Positions 55,056 to 62,837 of a stretch of DNA of 64,000 bases are shown here, piece after piece (the first letter of the stretch is position 1; each line of letters begins with the position of its first letter). Location of the stretch: positions 124,001 to 188,000 of the forward strand of contig CALNZC010000013.1 of the NCBI GenBank assembly GCA_942490895.1, read 5' to 3'. The DNA comes from JAGNXB01 sp942490895 (GTDB lineage Bacteria > Bacteroidota > Bacteroidia > Chitinophagales > Saprospiraceae). The notes under the pieces are model-generated. The model was given only the letters and a program-made list of their open reading frames with translations, had not been told where the DNA came from and did not search any database. Both the position numbers and the translations under genes were made by a program.

Positions 55056-56405
55056 ATGTCATATCCAGAAACATCTTCAATGAAAGCACCTGGGCCAACA
55101 TCCATCGAATTTCTGAAAGGCATTCACCACACGACTCCAGAGTTCTTCGACAAACTGAGAGACAAATATGGTGGAATTGTACGATGCAAACCCCCATTAT
55201 GCGCACCCATATATCTCATCAGCGAACCCGAAGCGGCCAAATATATCCTCTCACATAATGCTTCCAACTATGTGCGAAATGATTTTGTCTCTCGCCGATT
55301 TCGGGCACTATTTGGAAATGGCTCTGTCGTAGCAGAACAAGATCTTTGGGCACAACAACGGAAAATACTCAATCCGCTGTTTCAACACAAAAATCTTTTA
55401 ACCGCCTTTACGATAATTACGACTGAAACGAACAAATTGCTTAACAGTTGGTCAATTTTAGCAAAACAAAATAAACAGGTAGGTGTGCTTAAACAAATGC
55501 AAAACCTGCTATTAGATCTACTCTGGAGAATATTATTAACACATCCCACTGATGGAATTCGTCAAAGCATTTTATATCCCGTAGACCTAGGCGTTAATTA
55601 TGTTGGCTCCCTGTTACCATTTTACTACCCCAAATGGTTTCCTACGTACTCAAACTTCTCATTTTATGTATCTAATAAAAAACTCGAAAAAATAATATAC
55701 GCTATCATCCAAAATCGAGTAATTAATGATAAAAACCGTACATCTAATCCCGACATGCTTGATAGATTACTACAATATAAAGACCCGACAACCAAAAAAT
55801 GTCTCTCAAATCATCTCATAATGGAAGAGATCAAAACCATGACACCTGCGGGGTTCCTGACAACATCATCTGCAATTACCTGGTTTTTCTATGAGCTCGG
55901 AAATAATCCTCAGTACATGGATACAATATCGGAAGAATGTACTGAACTACTGAAAACTGGACCTATGGATTATAATAAAATGACTAAACTAAACATGACT
56001 ACTCAATTTCTTTATGAAACGCTCAGGTTACACCCGACAGGATGGACTCTCTGGCGAAGCGCAAAAAATGAAGATATAATCAATGATTACAAAATAGAAG
56101 CAGGAGCCTCCATGGTCGTGTCCCCATATACCACTCACAGAAATCCAAAATATTGGCCGAACCCGAATAAATTCAATCCTCATCGTAATTTTCATGAAAC
56201 GGTAGACTACTCTTATTTTCCATTCGGTTTAGGACCCAGAAAATGTTTAGGTGAAAATTTGGCCATGGTCGAAATGCTCGTCATCATACCTATGATCCTT
56301 TCCAAATTCAAATTCCGTCTGGTAAAAAACCAAAATATAAAAATTGACCACAGAGTTATCCTCACTCCCAAACCTGAAGTAAATATACATTTACAACCAA
56401 TTTAA
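55056..56405 (+). CDS. Cytochrome P450
   Basis: A 449-residue haem monooxygenase. The haem-binding signature FGLGPRKCLGENLA holds the axial ligand Cys397. The ExxR motif is in ETLRLHPTGW, and the I-helix has PAGFLTTSSAITWFF with the oxygen-activating Thr. The N terminus (MSYPETSSMKAPGPTSIEFLKG) lacks a membrane anchor, so it is a soluble bacterial P450. Its best family resemblance is to the CYP102/CYP4-like fatty-acid or lipid hydroxylases (uncertain). No redox partner is adjacent. The gene is visibly richer in A and T than the genes left of 50 kb, suggesting transfer. It is convergent with the BtaA-like gene. Confidence 0.9.
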   Translation: MSYPETSSMKAPGPTSIEFLKGIHHTTPEFFDKLRDKYGGIVRCKPPLCAPIYLISEPEAAKYILSHNASNYVRNDFVSRRFRALFGNGSVVAEQDLWAQQRKILNPLFQHKNLLTAFTIITTETNKLLNSWSILAKQNKQVGVLKQMQNLLLDLLWRILLTHPTDGIRQSILYPVDLGVNYVGSLLPFYYPKWFPTYSNFSFYVSNKKLEKIIYAIIQNRVINDKNRTSNPDMLDRLLQYKDPTTKKCLSNHLIMEEIKTMTPAGFLTTSSAITWFFYELGNNPQYMDTISEECTELLKTGPMDYNKMTKLNMTTQFLYETLRLHPTGWTLWRSAKNEDIINDYKIEAGASMVVSPYTTHRNPKYWPNPNKFNPHRNFHETVDYSYFPFGLGPRKCLGENLAMVEMLVIIPMILSKFKFRLVKNQNIKIDHRVILTPKPEVNIHLQPI

Positions 56406-56476
56406 TATTGATCGAAATATATCTCCCATAAAAACTGTGATTATTATTGATGTTAGAACTATATGCATTTCAACTA

Positions 56477-57553
56477 TCAACTAAAATGGTCCACTAAAAA
56501 TCGCTTATAAAAAACTCCAAAATCAACAATGCGTTTTTCATTCGAAATATCACAAAGATTAACCGCAGATATCCCTGGCACTTCTGCCAAACGATAAGGC
56601 AGAAAGGAATTCCAATAGATAACTCGGGCACCACTCTCTGAGCAATTTTTTAATTCCATGGCTAATTTTGTAAATTCATCTATTCTTAAATAATCAAAAA
56701 TATTTGACAAGTTGAAACCTTCAAAGCAATTGTGATTGGTGATCGCATCTTCAACATATCCAACTTGTAGCACTATTCTGTCCAGTCGCTCTCTAATGAC
56801 ATAATAATTATCTGATTGCATATAATGAGGCAAACAATCCCCGTATGCACCTAGCAATCCATAATGTAGGAATGGATTAAATTGACATGTTTGGCTGGTC
56901 AGGTGTCGTTCAATAGCCCCCCTCAACCACGCACTAAGAGACCTATCATTGTAATTGAAGTAATCTGCATCAGGTCCAGTGAGTCTTAGCACAGTATTAT
57001 TGAAAAATAATCGAAATAAGATTCTCCATCGAGGAGTATTCCAAACCTCATGATAAAAACGGATCTGCTCAGATTCGGGCTTTAGGGATAAAAGTTCACA
57101 TGTCGTCCTGGTCGAATGCATCAAGGGTCTGTAATAGTGAGCAAAACGAATTATATTTTGCTCCGCATAACCTGAATAAATAACCCCCTTTACGATTGAC
57201 TTATTCATAGTATCCCAAAATGATCTGGCAGGATTCGTCAAGTTCAACCGAATAAGTTCATACACTTCATTTCTGGTCGAGGAAGGTGTGAAACCAAGAA
57301 AATCCAAACAAGCTTCTCTCTCCAGGAACCGAATGGCACACATTTTAAGTTCAAGCAAATATATTTGAATTGGATTAACATCTGTAACCACCACCTTTTG
57401 AGGATCTAGAGTTAGCAGTGATAAAGAATTATCACCTCCAGAACATACACTAAGCAAGCGATCGTCAGGATTCCCAGGCATGAAACGCAATAAGAGATCA
57501 GGATCTTCCCAACAGCAACTGTACCGTAAAAAGGAATTATTGGCTCGAAACAT
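56477..57553 (-). CDS. BtaA-like S-adenosylmethionine 3-amino-3-carboxypropyl transferase (DUF3419)
   Basis: A 358-residue DUF3419 protein. YSCCWEDPDLLLRFM near the N terminus matches the family hallmark YSxCWEDP. LLSVCSGGDNSLSLLTL and VVVTDVNPIQIYLLELK form the SAM site. In BtaA this domain transfers the 3-amino-3-carboxypropyl group of SAM to diacylglycerol, the first step of betaine-lipid synthesis. BtaB, the N-methyltransferase, is not in the window, so the acceptor here may differ. The gene is AT-rich, follows the FemAB-like gene by 124 bases on the same strand, and belongs to the 55-64 kb cluster. Confidence 0.83.
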   Translation of the reverse strand: MFRANNSFLRYSCCWEDPDLLLRFMPGNPDDRLLSVCSGGDNSLSLLTLDPQKVVVTDVNPIQIYLLELKMCAIRFLEREACLDFLGFTPSSTRNEVYELIRLNLTNPARSFWDTMNKSIVKGVIYSGYAEQNIIRFAHYYRPLMHSTRTTCELLSLKPESEQIRFYHEVWNTPRWRILFRLFFNNTVLRLTGPDADYFNYNDRSLSAWLRGAIERHLTSQTCQFNPFLHYGLLGAYGDCLPHYMQSDNYYVIRERLDRIVLQVGYVEDAITNHNCFEGFNLSNIFDYLRIDEFTKLAMELKNCSESGARVIYWNSFLPYRLAEVPGISAVNLCDISNEKRIVDFGVFYKRFLVDHFS

Positions 57554-57677
57554 ACGTGAAATTGTATTTATTTAGTCCAAATATCAGCTATCCCAAATTA
57601 AAACATTTAATGAAAATCAATATTATCAATTTTACTATCTGATCTGAATTCATACTTTTATCCTATTCTATTTTGCC

Positions 57678-58829
57678 TTAGCGAATGGAACTAAAGGCAT
57701 TTATAGTTGGTAAAGCAATCTCAGGAAATAATAATTTGCCAAGTCTTTTAAAAATTTTATTTTTTGTCCTACTTCTGAAGTATATATAGGTTTCCAAACG
57801 CTTCAACTCACTACCGCAAGTCAACTTTGAATAATAGGAGGTTTGACCCAAATGAATCCTCCTGACCCCTTTATGCGCTCCATACAATACCATACACCGA
57901 ATCAAGTTTGTGTAATGGGACTTATTATATCGCTCATCTTCCTTCGAAACTAAAATGAAGAACATAATTCCATCGTCTTGAATAACCAGAGAACTAATCG
58001 ACCTGCTCTCTCTCAGATTCTCTAGTTGAAAATGCAGAATTCTAGGAGACGCTACGTCTGAAAGCAATTTGAAAAATTCATTCGGATACTCTTCTAACTT
58101 TACAGGGGTTCGCTCCATCAGCATTTGATAACCCTTGTTAAACTGGTCGACATGTTCAATAGAAAAAGGAGTCACATTCAGGACAAATCCACTGTTATGA
58201 CGATCATGCTCATCGTTTATCAGGGACCACGCTAGAGCATACTTCCTGCGATAGGGGCTCCGAAATTCCCTCAAAAATCCGTCGATTCCCCCTGGCGGAT
58301 ATTCAATAATATTATCTGGCAGTGTTGGCAAATTGATGTAATCCTTTTGCTTTAGAATAGGAAAAATCAATTGATCAGGATTGAACTCTTTCCAAAGTAC
58401 CAGGTTCGTATTGGATTCAACTGCCCATTTGACCATACTGGTATGCGTGAGACCGATGATCTCATTACGGAACGAATTATCTGTCCAATGTATATTGTGT
58501 TGACCAAAACTTGCAGGTATACCACAGCAGATCATCGGCACGCGCAGAAGACCAGGCCATTTTCTCTTTATCCGCGTCAGCCAGGGAATGCCTGCCAGGA
58601 GATCCAGATTGAGGTCAAACCGGGAAAGGACTGCAGCGCCTACCGCCCGATCCTGCTCATAGAACAACAGATAACGATAGTGGGCATATTCTACTTCTGC
58701 CAAGGCCAAAGTATGTAAAAATGGGATTGAAGAATAAAAATGCCCACGCACACAGTTCTCCCAATCCAGATCAGGCAAATCCAAAATCCTGGAATATACT
58801 CTGACTAGCAAACTATTCCTTGAATGCAT
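57678..58829 (-). CDS. FemAB/GNAT-fold acyltransferase-like protein
   Basis: A 383-residue protein starting at ATG 58829 (a TTG at 58838 is less likely). The body resembles the peptidogalycan-biosynthesis/FemAB-like GNAT group (PF04339 type). It has the N-terminal half CVRGHFYSSIPFLHTLALAE, the basic helix PYRRKYALAWSLI and a C-terminal acyltransferase core with ISSLVIQDDGIMFFILVS and GVRRIHLGQTSYYSK. Such proteins transfer acyl or aminoacyl groups from CoA or tRNA. It overlaps the end of the radical SAM gene by 17 bases, so the two are cotranscribed. The substrate is not known. Confidence 0.75.
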   Translation of the reverse strand: MHSRNSLLVRVYSRILDLPDLDWENCVRGHFYSSIPFLHTLALAEVEYAHYRYLLFYEQDRAVGAAVLSRFDLNLDLLAGIPWLTRIKRKWPGLLRVPMICCGIPASFGQHNIHWTDNSFRNEIIGLTHTSMVKWAVESNTNLVLWKEFNPDQLIFPILKQKDYINLPTLPDNIIEYPPGGIDGFLREFRSPYRRKYALAWSLINDEHDRHNSGFVLNVTPFSIEHVDQFNKGYQMLMERTPVKLEEYPNEFFKLLSDVASPRILHFQLENLRESRSISSLVIQDDGIMFFILVSKEDERYNKSHYTNLIRCMVLYGAHKGVRRIHLGQTSYYSKLTCGSELKRLETYIYFRSRTKNKIFKRLGKLLFPEIALPTINAFSSIR

Positions 58830-60303
58830 GCTCAGCAAATTGAGGGATCAATCGAGTAAACGCATATTTGATCGCTATACTATCCCCTCTATCCATCGCC
58901 CTTGACAATTCTTTATCACTGTGATGTCGATGGGCGTTCAAGAATTGCCAGCCAATCTTTGTCGTCCCCCAAAGCAATTTCAGATAGTTCCATGACCAAA
59001 TACTGGGTAGAGTTCTTTTTGTAATCTGCCTGGCTCTTGGAATATTATACACTACTGTGGCATATGTTTGAAGTAATTGCCAGTAATATTGTCTTGCAGG
59101 CATTCGAGTACGTATTACAGAATGACTCAGATCCCACAAACCATGAGCTTTACGAGGAATGATCAGCCTGTCTTTATATAGTTCGAAAATACTGGTCCCT
59201 GGAAGTGGTACCAAAGGCGAGATATTCAAATAGTACAAACCGGCCTCATGAATAAATTTTCGAAGTCGTTTCCAATCCTCCACCGTATAATCCGGATTGG
59301 GGATCAAAGAACCATATATATCTATCCCGTGCTTTTGGAGTATGCGGATTGCCTTCAGATTATCCGCTGCCTCGGCTTCCTTATTCATCCCTATCAATTC
59401 AACATCAGTAACTGCTTCAAGTCCAATGAAGACCGCTGTCAAACCAAGATCAGCCCACTCCGCAATGATCTCTTCATTTGATGCAATAAAATCAGCTCGG
59501 GAGTACACCAGATAGTGCTTTTTTATCCCGTGGACCCGGATCAGCTCAGCCAGTCTTTTCAGCCGGGAAGGTTTGATCAGAAAAATATCATCGACGATAT
59601 ACACTTCATTTTCAGTAAAACTCATCAGTTCCTCTACAATACTTTCCGGACTCCGGCTGTAGGGTGTCCCCTCTGTAATCTGCCATGTATAGCAAAAATT
59701 GCACTTGTACCAGCACCCCCACGTTGTTTTCATGGTGACCACAGGGCGATGCATCAGATAATAGTATTTATGCTTCAGGTGGGCTACCAGGTCACGTCTC
59801 GGGAGAGGCAGGTCATCTGCTTTTGGCATATAATCAGTGCCCGGTGTATGAAACAAGGTTTGTTCATCCATGGGTATGGCCAGCCCCGGAATTTCAGTCA
59901 GGTTCCCACCTTTCATCAGACATTCAATAATGGTGTTGATCATGTGAGTTCCCTCACCCTTTACAATAATGTCCACACTATTATCAATAAAGTCCTCAGC
60001 GACCCGTGCCGCCTGAACTCCACCCACTATGGTCAGGCAATCCGGGTTCCATCTCTTCACCTCGCGACAAACCTTGATCACTTCGTTCACCCCACTTATA
60101 TAACTGCTTGTACCGACTACATCTGGTTGGAAATTCAGTAGGCGCTCCACCAATCCGGATTCAAGGATCATATCCATGATCTCTACCTGATGATCAGGCA
60201 AGCCAGCAGCTACATATTCCAACTCCAGCGGTTCACAGATCATAATATGCTTCAACCCGATCGTATGTTCGGGAACAGGTGGACGGATGAGCAGGATCTT
60301 CAT
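58813..60303 (-). CDS. B12-binding-domain radical SAM protein (B)
   Basis: A 496-residue enzyme with an N-terminal cobalamin-binding-type Rossmann domain (KILLIRPPVPEH, DVVGTSSYISG, TIVGGVQAARVAEDF). The radical SAM domain follows, with the cluster motif CWYKCNFC (Cys197, Cys201, Cys204). The hallmark partial DxHxxG of the B12 domain is not obvious, as in many family members that do not bind B12 base-off. Members include P- and C-methylases, hopanoid HpnJ/HpnP-type enzymes and BchE-like cyclases. It lies 15 bases after the second radical SAM gene. The AEHAFKE tail gives no hint of substrate. Confidence 0.88.
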   Translation of the reverse strand: MKILLIRPPVPEHTIGLKHIMICEPLELEYVAAGLPDHQVEIMDMILESGLVERLLNFQPDVVGTSSYISGVNEVIKVCREVKRWNPDCLTIVGGVQAARVAEDFIDNSVDIIVKGEGTHMINTIIECLMKGGNLTEIPGLAIPMDEQTLFHTPGTDYMPKADDLPLPRRDLVAHLKHKYYYLMHRPVVTMKTTWGCWYKCNFCYTWQITEGTPYSRSPESIVEELMSFTENEVYIVDDIFLIKPSRLKRLAELIRVHGIKKHYLVYSRADFIASNEEIIAEWADLGLTAVFIGLEAVTDVELIGMNKEAEAADNLKAIRILQKHGIDIYGSLIPNPDYTVEDWKRLRKFIHEAGLYYLNISPLVPLPGTSIFELYKDRLIIPRKAHGLWDLSHSVIRTRMPARQYYWQLLQTYATVVYNIPRARQITKRTLPSIWSWNYLKLLWGTTKIGWQFLNAHRHHSDKELSRAMDRGDSIAIKYAFTRLIPQFAEHAFKE

Positions 60304-60318
60304 AACTTTTCGCTGGTT

Positions 60319-61644
60319 TTAGACAATACCCGGAGTGATTCTTTGCCTGATATGATTCCGATAATGCAGATTGGTCCCCAAAATAAAGGAGCGCATCATC
60401 CATTCCGTTTGACGGGGTATACCCTTCAGGCGTTTCAAAATAGCCCTGAAGGAATAGATCTTGTTATACAATACCCAGTAGTTCTGGTTCAGCAAATCCG
60501 CTGACATCTTTTTGGGGTGGAAGACAGCCTTTCCGCCATTGTATTTTGCCAGATCATAATCAAAGACTCTACCTTCCTCTTCCATTCTTTGATAGAAGCT
60601 CGTTCCCGGAACCGGTGTAATAATATAGATCCTCGGTAAAGGGATATGGTTTTCCATAATGAATTGATAGGTCTGTTCGAACACGTTGACCGTATCATCC
60701 TCTAAGCCAAGGATCATCTCTGATGAAACTGCAATCCCAGCATCTCTGACCTTGCTGAGTGACTCCCCAAATCGAATTGTTTGATTAAAGGTCTTGGAAA
60801 CTGTGTCGAGACTAACCTGATTCACAGACTCGATGCCAAAGCTGAGGATCCTGCATCCGCTTTTAAATGCAAGGGCAAGCATGTCGGGCTGATCGGCAAT
60901 ATGAAGACTGCACTGGCTTGCCCAAAAAACCTTTTCATCGATCAGAGCGGACATCAATTCCTTAAAATACTTCCAGTCAACTCCGATGTTATCATCAATG
61001 AAAGCGATATATCTACTTCCACTCTTTTTCGCTGCGCGAACATCTCGAATGACTTGCTCTACAGGTCGCTTTCGGTAACTGCGGTCAAAATAGGATTGGA
61101 TCGAACAGAAATCGCACGGAAATGGACACCCTCGAGTAGCTTGAACGGGGCGCCAGAGCCCTTTCTCTTTGGAATCCATTAAGTCGTATCTGGGCATTGG
61201 GACCTGACGGATGTCCGGGCGACGCAACATATGATATTCTTTAACGGCGCGACCATTTTTGAAATCTTCAAGAAATCGGGGCCAGGTCTCTTCCGCCTCG
61301 CCAAAGATCAAATGATCGGCATGCTCCCTGCTCCATTCATGGGGTGCTAACGAAGCGGCTATGCCGCCAATCACCACAGGCACTCCTTTTGCTCGAAACT
61401 GATCTGCGATCTGCCAGGCACGCTGTAAGCCTGAACCCATACCTGTCAATCCAACCAAGTCCCAATGCCTGTCCCATGGAATATCGTGGACCGGCTCATT
61501 AACCAAGGTCAGCTCAATGTCATCAGGTGTCACCGCTGCAAGTGACATCATCGTCAGACCGGGGAGATAGAGCTTTTTCTTTTTAATGGGCATCCCTCTG
61601 TCATCAAGCGCAGTCGGCGCAATAAGCAGTACTTTTAGCTTCAT
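60319..61644 (-). CDS. B12-binding-domain radical SAM protein (A)
   Basis: A 441-residue enzyme of the same superfamily: a B12-type domain (KVLLIAPTALDD, DLVGLTGMGSGLQRA, VVIGGIAASLAPHEW) and the cluster motif CPFPCDFC (Cys173, Cys177, Cys180). A (beta/alpha) barrel follows with IAFIDDNIGVDWKYFKELM, SFGIESVNQVSLD and LGLEDDTVNVFEQTYQF, as in the HpnJ/BchE group. It is only distantly similar to its neighbour, so the pair likely performs two different steps. It is the first gene of the leftward operon, and an inverted repeat lies in its upstream region. Confidence 0.88.
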   Translation of the reverse strand: MKLKVLLIAPTALDDRGMPIKKKKLYLPGLTMMSLAAVTPDDIELTLVNEPVHDIPWDRHWDLVGLTGMGSGLQRAWQIADQFRAKGVPVVIGGIAASLAPHEWSREHADHLIFGEAEETWPRFLEDFKNGRAVKEYHMLRRPDIRQVPMPRYDLMDSKEKGLWRPVQATRGCPFPCDFCSIQSYFDRSYRKRPVEQVIRDVRAAKKSGSRYIAFIDDNIGVDWKYFKELMSALIDEKVFWASQCSLHIADQPDMLALAFKSGCRILSFGIESVNQVSLDTVSKTFNQTIRFGESLSKVRDAGIAVSSEMILGLEDDTVNVFEQTYQFIMENHIPLPRIYIITPVPGTSFYQRMEEEGRVFDYDLAKYNGGKAVFHPKKMSADLLNQNYWVLYNKIYSFRAILKRLKGIPRQTEWMMRSFILGTNLHYRNHIRQRITPGIV

Positions 61645-61669
61645 GTAGGCTCATTATAGCAAATCCAAA

Positions 61670-61685
61670 TACTCTCTCGAGAGTA
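61670..61685. promoter_or_regulatory. Inverted repeat between divergent cluster genes (possible operator)
   Basis: TACTCTC-TC-GAGAGTA is a perfect 7-base inverted repeat with a two-base spacer. It stands in the 53-base gap between the radical SAM A gene (leftward) and the GNAT-like gene (rightward), where one regulator could control both. Confidence 0.4.
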
Positions 61686-61697
61686 AATTATTGAAAA

Positions 61698-62837
61698 ATG
61701 AAACACCTGTATATGACGCAGGTCATCAGAGAAATAGACCCTCGCCTAAAGAAAGATAGAAAGCAATTCGCTTCGCTACCATTTCTACTTGCCAAGAAAC
61801 ATCCCGCCTGGCGCCCTGGTTTGCGCATATTTGAGGAAGAGCTGCTCCATCCAGATAAGAATCCCTTTTGGAAATCCAACTCCTGTCGACTGTTTGTCTC
61901 TGAAATATCTGGCATGATGGTGGGTCGTCTTGGCTTCCTAACCCCAGGCTACTTGAAGGAACATCCAGGTGCCGGAATCTTGATCTTTCCAGATTTTATC
62001 CAGGATAAAGATGTCTTTGCCGCATTGATAAGCCACGTTGAACAAGAAATGCGACAGGCCGGATGTATACAGGTCATTGGCCCGATGAATCCGAACATCC
62101 ATTACGATGTCGGCATCCAGTTTCAAGGGTTCACCTTCAGCAATTCCGCATTCATGCGGTATCAGCCTCCTTATTATCTATCCTATTTTACATCTGCTGG
62201 GTACACCTCTCTGGCTGATTTTTATGCCTGGGGTTTGACAAATAACCAGTTCTTAGTACAAAACAGCCTGGTCAAAATAGAGCAACGGATTTTACATGAT
62301 CCGGATCTTCGAATCCGTCAATTAAGGACCAAAGAATTTAATAGTGAGCTAAAATTGTTCTTTCAGTTGTATAAGGATTGCTTTCAGGATCACTGGGGAT
62401 TTGTTTCTCCCAATTTCGATGAATTCTCATTTCTTGCTTCCGACCTCCGGTATATTCTGAAGGATTCGCTGGCACTGATTGCCGAATGGAGGGGCAAACC
62501 GGTAGGCTTTGTGTTAAGTATTCCAGATGTCTATGATGCGATCGATAAAACACAAGATGGCCGTCTATCCCCACGTGCTTTGATTCATTTACTGATTCAT
62601 TTTCGAAGGATCAAACATGTGAGGGTCATGATTGCTGGAGTTTTACCTGAAGCTCGTCACATGGGGATTCATGTTCCACTATTCCTGCAAATCGCGCGAA
62701 ACATTTTTGCTGCAGGCTATGAAGGTGGGCAGATAGCATGGGTCATGGAAAACAATGCGCCCATGACCCGAATTCTGACCATGATTGGAGCTGAACGTCA
62801 ACAAGGTTATCGACTATTGATCAAACAGCTCGATTAG
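61698..62837 (+). CDS. GNAT-like N-acetyltransferase family protein (YghO type)
   Basis: A 379-residue protein of the YghO/large GNAT-like family. Its opening, IREIDPRLKKDRKQFASLPF to HPAWRPGLRI, fits the family pattern, as do GRLGFLTPGYL, VIGPMNPNIHYDVGIQFQGF and PPYYLSYFTSAGYTS. The C-terminal GNAT core has LIAEWRGKPVGFVLSIPDV and MGIHVPLFLQIARN. The family often sits in lipid or polyketide loci, and its members may act on acyl chains (remembered context, not shown). It is divergent from the radical SAM operon and overlaps the next, convergent gene by four bases. Confidence 0.75.
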   Translation: MKHLYMTQVIREIDPRLKKDRKQFASLPFLLAKKHPAWRPGLRIFEEELLHPDKNPFWKSNSCRLFVSEISGMMVGRLGFLTPGYLKEHPGAGILIFPDFIQDKDVFAALISHVEQEMRQAGCIQVIGPMNPNIHYDVGIQFQGFTFSNSAFMRYQPPYYLSYFTSAGYTSLADFYAWGLTNNQFLVQNSLVKIEQRILHDPDLRIRQLRTKEFNSELKLFFQLYKDCFQDHWGFVSPNFDEFSFLASDLRYILKDSLALIAEWRGKPVGFVLSIPDVYDAIDKTQDGRLSPRALIHLLIHFRRIKHVRVMIAGVLPEARHMGIHVPLFLQIARNIFAAGYEGGQIAWVMENNAPMTRILTMIGAERQQGYRLLIKQLD

